Shown here: positions 54,600-64,000 of the stretch, in pieces | Numbering within the stretch: position 1 is the stretch's first letter | Layout of the letters: every line of letters starts with the position of its first letter | Assembly: GCF_016808095.1 (NCBI RefSeq) | Contig: NC_068975.1 | Span: 19,599,501-19,663,500, forward strand | Source of the DNA: Vigna angularis | Lineage: Eukaryota; Streptophyta; Magnoliopsida; Fabales; Fabaceae | Reading direction: 5' to 3' | DNA length: 64,000 nt | Translations under genes and position numbers: made by a program | The notes under the pieces: generated by a model | Databases searched by the model: none | The model's input: only the letters and a program-made list of their open reading frames with translations | Told to the model about the DNA's origin: nothing

Positions 54600-56110
54600 A
54601 AAGGAAGAGGCAGAAGCCTCTTCCAAGCCGTGAGTGGTACTAACTACTCCTAATCTAATTCTAAATCCTAATAATTTTTTCTCTGCTGCTACCTTCTCAC
54701 GTCTGGTCCTCACTCTCCAAAACAAGTTGGTGGCTGTTTTAATTTCGTTGCCTAGGCCGAGACACCCTCTTCTACATGCTGGACCGTGAAGATTCTTCTC
54801 CAGAAGTGACAACACCTCAAACTTTCTTCTTCTCTACTTGGACCAGCAGCTGGATTCTTCTTGGACGTGTGAATGAAAAATGAATAGGCCGTGTGCAGCT
54901 GGATGTTCTTCAAAGAAAACCATGAATGGTGGCTGCTCCAAACTGCTGGACTTCTTCTTCTTCAAGGTGCTGCACCGTGAGCACCTCCTCTGCTGCCATG
55001 GCCGTGAGCTACTCTTCTTTCCAGCCAATGAACCACTTGATTTTTCTTCAGCCGTGAGCTCCCTCTTTTATTCCAAAACATGTGCTGGATGCATACGTTG
55101 TTGTCCACCTCTCTCCCTCTTGCTGGACCGTGTGATTTGCTTCTCATGTGGGCGTGGTGCTTTCTTCATTTCAACTCCGAAGCTTGCTTCTTTACGTATT
55201 GAATGTGGCTTCTCCATCTCCATTTGCTGCTTTCTTTAAATCACGTTTCCAGCCAAAAATAAAATGTGGTGGCCCTTTCTCCATCCAACTTTACGGTTTT
55301 ACTTTTCTTAGGCCAAAGAAAAATTATCTAATGCTAGGTGGTAGCTCTTTTCTATGTAGGCCATGTCAACACTTTCACTAATTTGGAATTCCTGCCATGG
55401 ACGTTAGCTTTGCCAAACTAAGTGGTGGCCCTTGTGTTGTCCAACTTGCAAAATTCTTCACTTTGAAAGTAATGAGTTGCAGCCGGAGCTTTGCCAACCA
55501 TGAGTGGTGGCTGGACTTTCCTTCCCTATTCCTCTTCTTTCACACGTCCAACTCCATTCAGCCGTGAACTCATCTCCTTTTCTCTCTTAGCTCTTCCACT
55601 CCATAGAAGCCTTTCTTTTGAACGTGAGTTGTTGCCATGCTTCTCAAAGAAACCGTGAGCTTCCTTCTTCTTCCCAACTGGATGTGATGGTAGCTACAGC
55701 TGCTGGACATGTTTCCCCTCCTTCAAAGGCCGTGAGTGAAGCTTCTCTACGTGGCTGGATTACTGCAAACTGGACCATGTAGGTAGCTGCAGCTGCTGGT
55801 GGAATTGTCTTCACTTCATTCACGCTGCAAGTGGCTTCTCTTCACGCAGCTAGCTGCTTCTTGCAAGGTGTTGGACCGTCTTTAACCAAGCTGGATGTGC
55901 TCTCTGCTGCCATTTATTTAATTTTGTTCCAGCAAAGAAGGATGTGGCAGCTTTTTCTCTTTTCGTAAGAGCACCAAAGAGAATGAAATGCTTTCTCCCA
56001 AACCAATTGAAAACCACGTTTCCAGCCAACAATAGAATGTGGTGGCCCCAACTTTTGTTCCATGTGTTTAGCTTTGTCCTTTGCAAAATTCTGAAAGAAA
56101 GGAGTTGGAG
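54600..56110. repeat. Motif-dense block (CCGTGAGC / GCTGGAC words)
   Basis: Over 1.5 kb the words CCGTGAG(C/T), (A/T)GCTGGA(C/T), GTGGTGGC and TTCTTCTT recur dozens of times at irregular spacing on the plus strand. The base composition is balanced, unlike the AT-rich surroundings. Frames such as 54880-55239 are open but Cys/Phe/Ser-rich and unlike proteins. The nature is unknown; it behaves like an old, shuffled short tandem repeat inside the CACTA-like element. Confidence 0.5.
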
Positions 56111-56570
56111 TTGCAGCTGTGAAACTTTGAATAAAATTCAGCACTTTGTAGCTTCTTCTGGGAACAACACAGAAGAAATTTGAGCAAAATAAAAACTATA
56201 CATTAAAATAGACATCTATACGAAACTATGAAAAAAAGTTGCATTGAACTCGAACGAAGACACACAAGTTGACACAACATTCACGCAGCACTGTGCGAAA
56301 ATTGAGTTTATACTTTTTTTTTCAGCTATTCGGTAATTACCGAAGGCTTTTGTCCTTCGGTAATTACTGGCCCTCGGTAATTACCGAAGGGCAAAAGCCC
56401 TCGGTAAATGTTAGCGACAAGGGATTTACCGAGGGCTCTTTGGCCGTCGATAAGCCTTCGGTAATTATCTTTTACCGACGGTTTTGAGTTGTTTCTGAGG
56501 GCTTCTAGCCTTCGGTAATGCCCTTCTTTTTTGTAGTAAACAACAATAACAATATTTTTTTGAAAAGTAA

Positions 56571-56579
56571 AACGTTACT
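56571..56579. repeat. 9-bp TSD of the second MULE, left copy (degraded)
   Basis: AACGTTACT here against AATGTTATT at 57569-57577: 7 of 9 agree and both differences are C/T transitions. Confidence 0.55.
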
Positions 56580-57568
56580 GAGCTTCCTACACTTCCACAA
56601 AAATACTTTAATTACAAAACTATCTTTTTTACTTTAATCTTTTACTTTTTTACATTTTTACTTTTCTAAGAAAACCCTAAATCTCTACCTCTCATTTCCA
56701 CTCTCACGATAGCCCTACCCCCAACTCTGATTTTTACTCTCACAGCAGTCCCACCCCCAACTCTCATTTTTCCCTATTTCTCTCCAGTTGTTTACAACCA
56801 ATTTTTTATAGCTCTCATTTCTTTCTGCAATTTCAAAGTGGAGGCAGTGTATCCAAAACTTATCCCGTGGACTAAGAGATGCATGCAAAAGTAAAGTGTA
56901 TTTGAAACTCTTGCTGATGAAAAGGAGGTCTATGAGGCTGTTTTGGATTGTAAGACAAAATTTATATTGAATTAAGGTACTCTAGATGTTTCTTGAAAAT
57001 GTAAGAATTTGCCTGAATGAGATAGACTTAGTTTTTGCTGTTGCAACAAATTTTGCTATTTACTTTTGTTTTAGTTAGACAATAATCCTAATAAAATCTC
57101 AGTAGTTTAGATTTTTTAACAAATTTAAATTCTGTAAATTTCAGGTTAATTGAAAGCCTATAAGTAAAAATCTTCAATTCTTATGCCTCAATTTTTATCT
57201 TTTCAAGTCCTGGTATTTTAGTTTTCTTAATCAGAATATGACATATAAAAGTTGAACAAACGTATCAAAGTCATGAAATTAACATTAGTTATACATCTTT
57301 TTTGTTGAGTTCATACCATGTATTTTCAAATAACATTATGGGCAGCTTAGAATATGAGTGTCTTGACGCTATAGGAAACGAATGTGGCACATCTGTTTGG
57401 TCTTGAACAGATGTCAATATCCGTACACGGATGTTGACATCTGTTTAATAGTTTAATAATTCAACATATATTTACATCCTTTTAAATATTACTGAAATAT
57501 TATTGAATAATAAAAAAAGAAGAAGGAGGTGTAGGAAACATAGTGTGGTGGTGGAAGGAGTAACTCTC
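56580..57568. mobile_element. Second Pack-MULE-type element, same family as 13487-14883
   Basis: The right end (inverse GAGAGTTACTCCTTCCACCACC) and the inner terminal region match the element at 13487-14883. The left end keeps only GAG plus the inner CTTCCTACAC segment because ~27 bases of the terminal repeat are deleted. Shared subterminal palindromes of the ACGGATGTTGACATC type lie near 57410-57450. It interrupts the short tandem array inside NLR intron 2 and carries a fragment of a glutathione S-transferase gene. Confidence 0.65.
56838..56975 (+). pseudogene. Captured C-terminal fragment of a tau-class glutathione S-transferase
   Basis: The frame reads YPKLIPWTKRCMQK, a stop, then SVFETLADEKEVYEAVLDCK and ends in TAA at about 56973. 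This matches the C-terminal helices of plant tau GSTs (pattern PKLxxWxKRCxxxxSV...LPDxxKVYExV). GSTs conjugate glutathione to electrophiles in the cytosol. Only ~45 residues are present and one nonsense codon interrupts them, so this is a dead fragment inside the second MULE. Assignment rests on pattern recognition of a short piece. Confidence 0.6.
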
Positions 57569-57577
57569 AATGTTATT

Positions 57578-58976
57578 AAGGGCTTAGCCCACACTACTAC
57601 TAATATTTTTTTTAAAATAAAATTTTAACGAGGTGGATGTTGGCGAAAATAGTATGAGTATTTCCCATGCACCTCTCCACATTTTTCTTTGTATCTCTCA
57701 CATTTCAAAAATAACTTTCTTTAACGAATTTCAAAATTCGTTGAAACATTCAAAAAATCCTTCAATAGATTTCAAAATCTATTAAAGAAAAAAAATTCAA
57801 CGAATTTCGAAATCCGTTAAAGGAAAAAAGTAAGATGTAAGGTTTTTTAAAATGTAGGGAATATTCTTGAGATTTAAAAAAAAAATCTGGGGGATGTAGG
57901 GGAGAAATGTGGAAATAATATTGGTTTGACAGTAGTTTTTTTAGTCAGTTTTAGTGGTCCTCGCTAAAACACATTAGCTTTTACGCTCAAAGAGTGAGTT
58001 GTTTCCCACGCAAATCTGACATATTAGCATCCATATTTTTATTTTCAAGGGTTTTACTGAGATGTTAATTGATGTTTTTGTTGTAGTGCATCTTCATCAC
58101 CAAACTTAGATGTTTCATGATCAAGCAACATTAAAGATTTATTGATGTGACAAATAAAATTGTTACATGTGTGTGAAGATAATAACTAGACAGGTTGAAT
58201 ACATATAGGGTCTACCCACTACTCATTTCCTAACAAAAAAATCAAACTCATTACTTGTCGAATACCGTTTAAAATACTCGTAGGTGTTTTAAAATACAGG
58301 TATATGTGGTTAGCCACGAATATTTAAAAAAATGATATTTTATAATTTTTAAAAAAAATCTAAATAAATTATATATATATATATATATAAATTAAATTAA
58401 ATATAAATTTAATTTAATCTATTAAAATATAAATTAAATTTTAATTTTAACTAAATTTAACTTAATAAAATATAAATTAATTTTTAATTTTAATTTTTTA
58501 TCATATACTTATACATCTGACCATGAATAGATACTTAAATACCCGCTATTCACGTGCCAACTATTTACCCAAATTTTGTGCCAACTATTTACCCAAATTT
58601 TATGTGTGAATATCTACTAACATTCCTATATATATGTATTCACATGTTATATGGACAAACATATAAGAATATAATTTAAAATAATATAATTTAAAATAAT
58701 ATAATTTAAAGTTTGAAACAAAAATGAAATTCAATACTACAAACATATTTAATTCATATATATTTATACAATTTCTTTCTGTTATCTAATAAATCATCCT
58801 CTTAATGAAAACTTATAGATCTAACGATGCGTTTGCTTACTCAGAATCTTCTTAAACCTTATTATTTTCTTAAAACTCTGTGAAAAGAATGTTAAAGAAT
58901 TTTTTTTATTTATATGATAAAAGAAAAATAAATAAATTAGATGAACAATAATTGGTAGAAACACAATTTATATTAC
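57578..58976. other. NLR intron 2, 5' part, AT-rich
   Basis: Contains the last piece of the split array (to about 57625), a 23-bp tandem duplication (TGCCAACTATTTACCCAAAT, 58555-58600) and a triple AATATAATTTAAAAT-like repeat (58668-58712). No gene was seen. Confidence 0.5.
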
Positions 58977-59095
58977 CTATTCCCGCTGGGCCTACCACCA
59001 CCAACAGTGGACTACTAGCTTTTGCCAGCCAATCTCTGAATTTTTGCATGTTATGTTCAATACCAACAAGTTGAGATTCCTTCACAAAATGAGCC
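58977..59095 (-). CDS. CC-NB-LRR gene, exon 2 (linker and P-loop start)
   Basis: A 119-base exon encoding AHFVKESQLVGIEHNMQKF... through VVVGPAGIG. The VG(I/R)E-type start of the NB-ARC domain and the first half of the P-loop are both visible. The acceptor CCTCAG/GG at 59096-59095 and donor ATAG/GTAATA at 58977-58976 keep the phase with exons 1 and 3. The P-loop codon for glycine 186 is split by intron 2, so the ATP-binding site forms only after removal of 7,270 bases. Confidence 0.88.
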
Positions 59096-59609
59096 CTGAG
59101 GAGGTATATATTAGGTTAGCCTCTAAAATTATAAACACTAATTACTTTTGTTCTTAAAGTTGCAGCATACCAAAAGATGGTGATAACAAAAACTAGACGG
59201 ACTAAAATTTTATAATTTTTTAAAAACTAAAACACTGAAACTCGTTTTTGTGTTCATATTTACTGTTGTTTATAGAAACAGTATGTCCAAGGTACTATAT
59301 AACCATTGGAAATTTCGTAATAGAAACATTTTTTTTCAAATAAAAGTTTACAAATAAAAATTAAAACACAATAAAATTCACACCGACAAAAAATAACTTT
59401 CTCATAACAAACTTATATTGAGTTATTCTGATAACTTTTAAATCAACTCATATTGAGTGATGATAAGAAATAAGTGAATTTAAACTCCACTTTATTAAAT
59501 CGAAGGCAAAGTTTATTTACTTAAAAAAAATGATTACAAAATTAGTAATTTTATAATGAAAAGTGAAAGAAAATACATAAATTGCAGATTAAGTAGAGGT
59601 AGATAGCAC
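59096..59609 (-). other. NLR intron 1
   Basis: 514 bases, AT-rich, GT-AG borders (GTGCTATC at the 5' side, CCTCAG at the 3' side). Nothing else was recognised. Confidence 0.8.
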
Positions 59610-60046
59610 CTTGGAATTGTATTGGGAAGAGTGTCTCCATGAGAGGATAGGAGTTGTAGTCTTGTTCTGATACTGAAGAGATCATCTAGGGTTTGTCTGA
59701 TATCTTTAATCTCAGATGATATACGATGACGATGTTTTATACTTTTGATCTTCTTTCTCATTCCATAACGAACTCCATCACGTTTTGCCACTTTGAACAA
59801 ATACAGATCAACCACATCCTCCATGCGAAACATCACTTCCCTCAACCCATTCATCCAATTTTTCACGCTCTCTTCAATCAGTACCTTCTCCTCTGCATTC
59901 TTCATGAAAGGCTTGATATTTTTTACCAGATTCTTGATTCGTTCAACATCTTTGTGAACCCCGCTTAATGTTTTTCCTTCTTCCTTCAGTAACGTCAACA
60001 ATTTTTCAGCTAGAACGGCCAGAAGGGTCACTGCACTTTCAGCCAT
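59610..60046 (-). CDS. CC-NB-LRR gene, exon 1 (coiled-coil domain)
   Basis: ATG at 60046 (MAESAVTLLAVLAEKLL), giving 145 residues plus two bases before the donor CAAG/GTGC at 59610-59609. This is the Rx-N-type coiled-coil domain of CC-NLRs. EDVVD at residues 76-80 is a variant of the EDVID motif that contacts the NB-ARC. Reading past the donor gives 25 hydrophobic residues that do not belong to the family, supporting the splice site. In CNLs this domain forms the signalling part of the resistosome. Confidence 0.9.
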
Positions 60047-60848
60047 TACTCTTCTAATTTTCTCTATGTGTGATGTGTTGTATAAAAGATTGTACCTTAC
60101 CGTAAGTTCTGTTAATGGTTTTCACGATGATTTAGCATTATACCAAAAACCTTGTGTGGACCAAAACATATAAAGAAAATAAGTCAAACGTTAAAATTCT
60201 CGGAAGTTTCTTTTAGTTAGCAAACACGGTCGTGTTCTCTTAATTATGATTTCCAACTCAAATTTGTGGATAGAAAAAATTCGTTATATTTAAGCTCCAC
60301 CATATACAATTATTTTTAAAAAATTTCAGCTTGACCATATAAAATTATTTTAACTATCATATTTTTAAAAAATATATTGAAATTAAAAATATTGAAGAGA
60401 TTCTAGATTATAAAATATATCTTAGAATTCATTAAGAAAAATAATATTATTGTAGAGATTCTTGACTGAAAAAAGTTAGTGATTTTCACAACTTGATTTT
60501 TATACAACTATCTTCCAACTTATTTTACTAATTTATATTCAATAATTTAGTTTTCACTTTAATTGAATATCTCAATTCAATATACAGTATTAAAAAAAAG
60601 ATAGTTGTCGTTTGATCATTTAATAAAATTGTAGTACATAGTTGTATGTAGTTATATAAAATTATTAGAATTATAAAAATCATAGACTAAAAGATATTTA
60701 AATGTCAAATAGAAAAGTCAATTTTGGTGTATAATGCAAGTTGCAATTGTGTAGTCTCCTCTTTTAATGATAGTTTTTTTTTTATTTCGTAACACTTAAA
60801 TTTATGACCATGTTTAAAATAATTAAATCCATATCAATTTATAATAAA

Positions 60849-60898
<50 letters not shown>

Positions 60899-61530
60899 TG
60901 ATGATGATGGTAAAATATAGATTATAAATTTATGATTATATTTCTGTGTTCTCGTATTATGTTATATGCATTAAATTTATATTTTCTTTTCTCTTCTTAT
61001 ATATTTATGTCTATTTTTTGCATTTATTATACATAGGATTCCGTAAAACAAGAAAGCAAGTGGAGCTTCTTTTTCCTATCATCCAAAACATGTTACTTAA
61101 TTGGGTCAGCTTGTTTGTCTTTTCCAGTGGACCAAGACCTTTTCTTATGAGGGATGACAAAATCAATTATGAGTAAAATTTGATTTTCAATAAATGTAGT
61201 TTTTCTTAACTAAATTTTAAGTTTCATATAACTTTGTAATTCTTAAACTTATAATTTTATTAAAAAAATTAAGTCTATGGTAAATTTGGATTAAGTTCTT
61301 ATTAAATTTTAAATTAAATATGTTTTTAATCTTATGTAAATTCCAAACTTTTATATATTTTATGTTTATGCTAAAAATGAATTAATATAGTCTTTTCTTT
61401 AACATAAGACAATTTTTTTAAAGTACTTTTGACTAACATTTGAGTTAAAATGTGTGAAATGACAATTTAAATGTATGAAAAATCACTTAATATTTTAAAA
61501 AATTAATATTGTTTGATTAAAAAAATTATA
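60047..61530. other. NLR upstream region, no other gene seen
   Basis: Promoter side of the NLR gene. AT-rich; I could not assign a TATA box with confidence. Small frames (for example 60946-61176) are low-complexity. Confidence 0.45.
60850..60909. repeat. (TAA)n plus (GAT)n microsatellite
   Basis: About fifteen TAA/AAT units run directly into five GAT units, 0.8 kb upstream of the NLR start codon. Confidence 0.95.
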
Positions 61531-62253
61531 TGTAAGAACCTAGAAAATAGAGTAATAGAGTAGATAAGTGAATTAAAATAATGAGACGAGCGTCTTACTT
61601 TTAAAATAACTGTATATAGATATAACTTACTAAAGCTCGGTTCATTATCTAAATCACTTCATCTCTCTAAAACTTTTGTTCTCTACTCGTTTTCTGTCTT
61701 CTCTCTAGCTTTCCTTCTTACTGAGTTGTCGGATTGACGATCAGGAGGTGCCCAGACGTCCACGACGTAGAGGGCTTCATAACTGACCGATCAATTTCTC
61801 GATTCTAGCGGGTAAGCTGTTCTTCCCTTTTTTTCCACTATTTTTGAACCTAGACCATGCAATCTCGCTGGTTGCATGTGTCTTGTGCGTTTTCTCGTCC
61901 ATTCTCTGTCAAATTCTAGCTCTAAGAGTTGTTCTTGATCACCAATTGGTGATTTGTAGGGTTTCCTAGAGTTACCTTGTGGTGCAAGTACCGTTTCAGA
62001 GTTTCTAGAGTTCAGTGGTACTTCTCTGAGGTAAGGGAAGCTAGATTTATGTTTTTGATTAGTATTTTAGTATGTATGTGTGATGCAGTTTGTGATATAA
62101 TTGTGATTGAACTGAATTTAGATATTTGAGTGATATTGTGTTCTATGTAATGTGATTTCTAGAATTGAAATTGTGAAGATGATGATGTTGAACTGAATTA
62201 ATTTTGGTGAAATGATATTGTGATCATATTGGATGAGGGTAATCTGTCATAAG
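61531..62253 (+). mobile_element. LTR-like fragment of a Ty3 (possibly chromovirus) element
   Basis: It begins TGTAAGAACCTAG, an LTR start common in plant Tekay-like elements. GC-balanced leader-like sequence with CTCTCT stretches follows (61660-62040) and then TTG-rich sequence, until a reversed Ogre-type LTR begins at 62254. Only the start is preserved, so the family call is tentative. Confidence 0.4.
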
Positions 62254-64000
62254 TGTCGCAACCGGAATCGCGACGGGACGACGATCCGAAAAATAAAATA
62301 ACGCGTTTTTGAAAAAGAGATTTTGGAGTCGCCACCATAGTTTATTCTGGAAAACTACGGAAAAACCATAAAATGATAAAGCATGGTCTGCGAAAATGAG
62401 ATTCTTGGTTCGGGAGTCGGTTATGCATAGGGAAGGTATTAGCACCCTACACCGCCTGTCTGAAGGCAGTACCTTTAATTAAACGTGCAAAGTCGATGTG
62501 GTTTTCAAAATGATTATTATTCCCCGAATATAAGATTACAAGACGATGCAAAGAAAAATATATATTTTATTTTTTAGGAAGCCCGACAAGGATTGACCTT
62601 GCTCCTACGTATTCTCATGTGAGAAATCAGGGGTACGTAGTTCTTTTAAAAACTGCTTGAGAAAATTGTTTGAGAGATTTGTTTGAAAATTTGTTTTGAA
62701 ATGATTTGGATTTTTGGGGAAATGAACCTGACAAGGACTGGCCTTGCTCCTACGTATCTCCACTTTTGATGAAGAATCAAGGATCACGTAGTTCTGGCTA
62801 GGCGATATTGATTGTTGTTTGAAATTGTTGATGTTTTTAGGTTTTGGAAGATTTTGTATTTTTTTGGTATTTTTGTAAAATAAACAGAAAATGTTTTCAG
62901 CACAAGGACGATGTGTGCGATTACACATGTGCTTAATATTTTTTATATTTTTATAAAATAAACAGAAAAGAGTTTTAGCACAAGGACGATGCGTGCGATC
63001 ACACATGTGCTTAATATTTTTGGTATTTTTCATAAAAAAGAAAAGGTATATAACACAAGAACGGTGCGAGCGATCACACATGTGCTTGACCTTTAAAATA
63101 TTTTTTGGTTTTTTGTTATTATTTTTATGAAAGAAAGAGAAAAGGTTTCTAGCACAAGGACGATGCGTGCGATCACACATATGCTTAACCCTTTAAAATA
63201 TTTTTGTAATTTTTAATTTATCTTTTAATTTTATATTTTTCTTCTTTTTTTTTATGATTTTTATGAAAAAGCCAAACAAATAAGTCCAATTGATATAAAA
63301 CAAAACGGGTGTGGGATTATCATACAAGGGGTTGTATGTAAAAAAAAAAACTAATAACCAAACAAATAATAAAAGTAGAGAAATAAAAGCGAGAAAAATA
63401 AACCAATAAGAATAGAGGTACAGAGATGAAAACGAGAGGTGTGGAGTGAAATTGAGGCTCCTTTGTTTGGGCCAAATACCTTTTTGCTTGTCAGGAGTGA
63501 AAGGATGAAACTGGAGGTGTCATTGAGTATTTGCTGGTCGAGTCCAATTCCCCTTTGTTTGCAGAAACAAAATGGGCTTCAGCCCAAATGGAAGGGGTGT
63601 GAATGGGAAAATAGGGGCGTTCAAAATCATGGGCCAAAGCCTAAGGAGGATGGGGTGCAGAATATGAATAAAGGGGTGCAGAAAAATAATTGTTTTTCTG
63701 TTATTTTTTTTTATTTTTTTTTTATTTTTGTTATTTATTATTTTTTTTTTCTATTTTTATTTTTTTTTGTTTTGGGCTTGGCCTAGTATTGGCCCGTTTT
63801 TTTTTTACCTAGAGTTCCCTAGGGGTTCAGCTTCTCCCCCTTCATTCCAAACACTCATACTTGGTGCTAGAGATCCAAACTCTCTTTCTCCTGCCGTCGC
63901 TCCAGCCAGAAACGACCACCGCGCGCTGTCGTCCGGACCGTCGTCAATTTTAACGCCCACTGTCGAGCCCATCGTCGGCCGCCTGCTCCAGCTCTTTCCC
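62254..64000 (-). mobile_element. LTR of a second Ogre-related element, reverse orientation (runs off the window)
   Basis: TGTCGCAACCGG at 62254 is the exact inverse of the Ogre LTR end. The following 200 bases match 21770-21972 in reverse with moderate divergence. Two CTACGT...TACGTAG hairpin segments (about 62606-62643 and 62745-62792) and four hairpin units of the LTR family (62891-63190) follow. The sequence then becomes unlike the other LTR, with GC-rich sequence at the window edge. Because the element reads leftward and ends here, this is a 3' LTR or a solo LTR; its start lies beyond 64000. Confidence 0.85.
62891..63190 (-). repeat. Four hairpin units of the Ogre LTR family, reverse strand
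   Basis: Units such as AGCACAAGGACGATGCGTGC followed by GATCACACATGTGCTT occur near 62898, 62968, 63051 and 63150. They are the reverse complement of the units at 20937-21510, and again their arms pair. Confidence 0.8.

Larger units (their letters stand above)
53380..56537. mobile_element. CACTA-like element with TACCGAAGGC subterminal repeats
   Basis: The right end TTTTTTGTAGT is the inverse of a CACTACAAAAAA end with its outermost base changed. Both flanks are filled with (T)TACCGAAGGC/GCCTTCGGTAA words (53785-53960 and 56330-56520), as in En/Spm-like subterminal repeats. The left terminus is degraded (around ATACAGGAAAAAC, 53382-53395), so that boundary is approximate and I could not confirm a 3-bp TSD. 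The interior has leader-like sequence (53990-54410) with possible splice sites and the block described at 54600-56110. No transposase frame was seen. A MITE is inserted near its left end. Confidence 0.6.

Noticed and set aside
54880..55239. 119-codon Cys/Phe/Ser-rich frame
   Set aside because: It is explained by the repeated words of the 54600-56110 block; no protein-like pattern.
60946..61176. 76-codon frame upstream of the NLR gene
   Set aside because: AT-rich with a hydrophobic start and no recognisable family; length expected by chance.

Overview
The window looks like a repeat-dense piece of a plant nuclear genome. A papilionoid legume of the bean/cowpea type is my best guess, because it carries a ~20-kb Ogre/Tat element, SIRE-type Copia elements and an RPM1-like NLR gene; the species is inference. 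Only one host gene looks intact: a three-exon CC-NB-LRR disease-resistance gene on the minus strand (exons 59610-60046, 58977-59095 and 49548-51706). Almost everything else is transposable elements, many of which can be bounded by target-site duplications (TSDs) read directly from the sequence.

Left part (1-18.9 kb): an eroded Athila-like Ty3 element (1-620 and 5837-6200) is split by a gag-only Copia element (621-5836, TSD TTTTA), which itself holds a small CACTA element (3813-4729, TSD ACA). AT-rich degenerate repeats follow, then a broken WOX-like homeobox gene (10639-11191). Next is a Mutator-like element (13487-14883) that has captured an intron-containing piece of a 2-oxoglutarate dehydrogenase E1 gene. 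A minus-strand Ogre-like remnant (to 17035) with a ~92-bp AT-rich array closes the region.

Centre (18934-48204, TSD AAGAG): a near-complete Ogre element. Its order is 3-kb LTR, primer site, extra ORF1, gag, protease with G-patch, short intron, RT/double RNase H/integrase, a 3' untranslated region with about 22 copies of a 98-bp dimeric tandem repeat, and LTR. Its gag is split by a young SIRE-type Copia element on the minus strand (26664-35576, TSD GTATT). That Copia element has gag, pol with two nonsense codons, and a third ORF that sits behind its own copy of the LTR promoter region.

Right part (48.2-64 kb): the NLR gene, whose P-loop is split by a 7.27-kb intron. The intron holds a short tandem array broken up by a CACTA-like element, a foldback MULE-MITE (9-bp TSD) and a second gene-capturing MULE that carries the end of a tau-class glutathione S-transferase. 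The window ends in the LTR of another Ogre relative in the opposite orientation (62254 onward). The most unusual signals are a family of seven hairpins in the Ogre LTR whose stems differ by compensating changes around a conserved loop, the private promoter of the third Copia ORF, and the two gene-capturing MULEs of one family.
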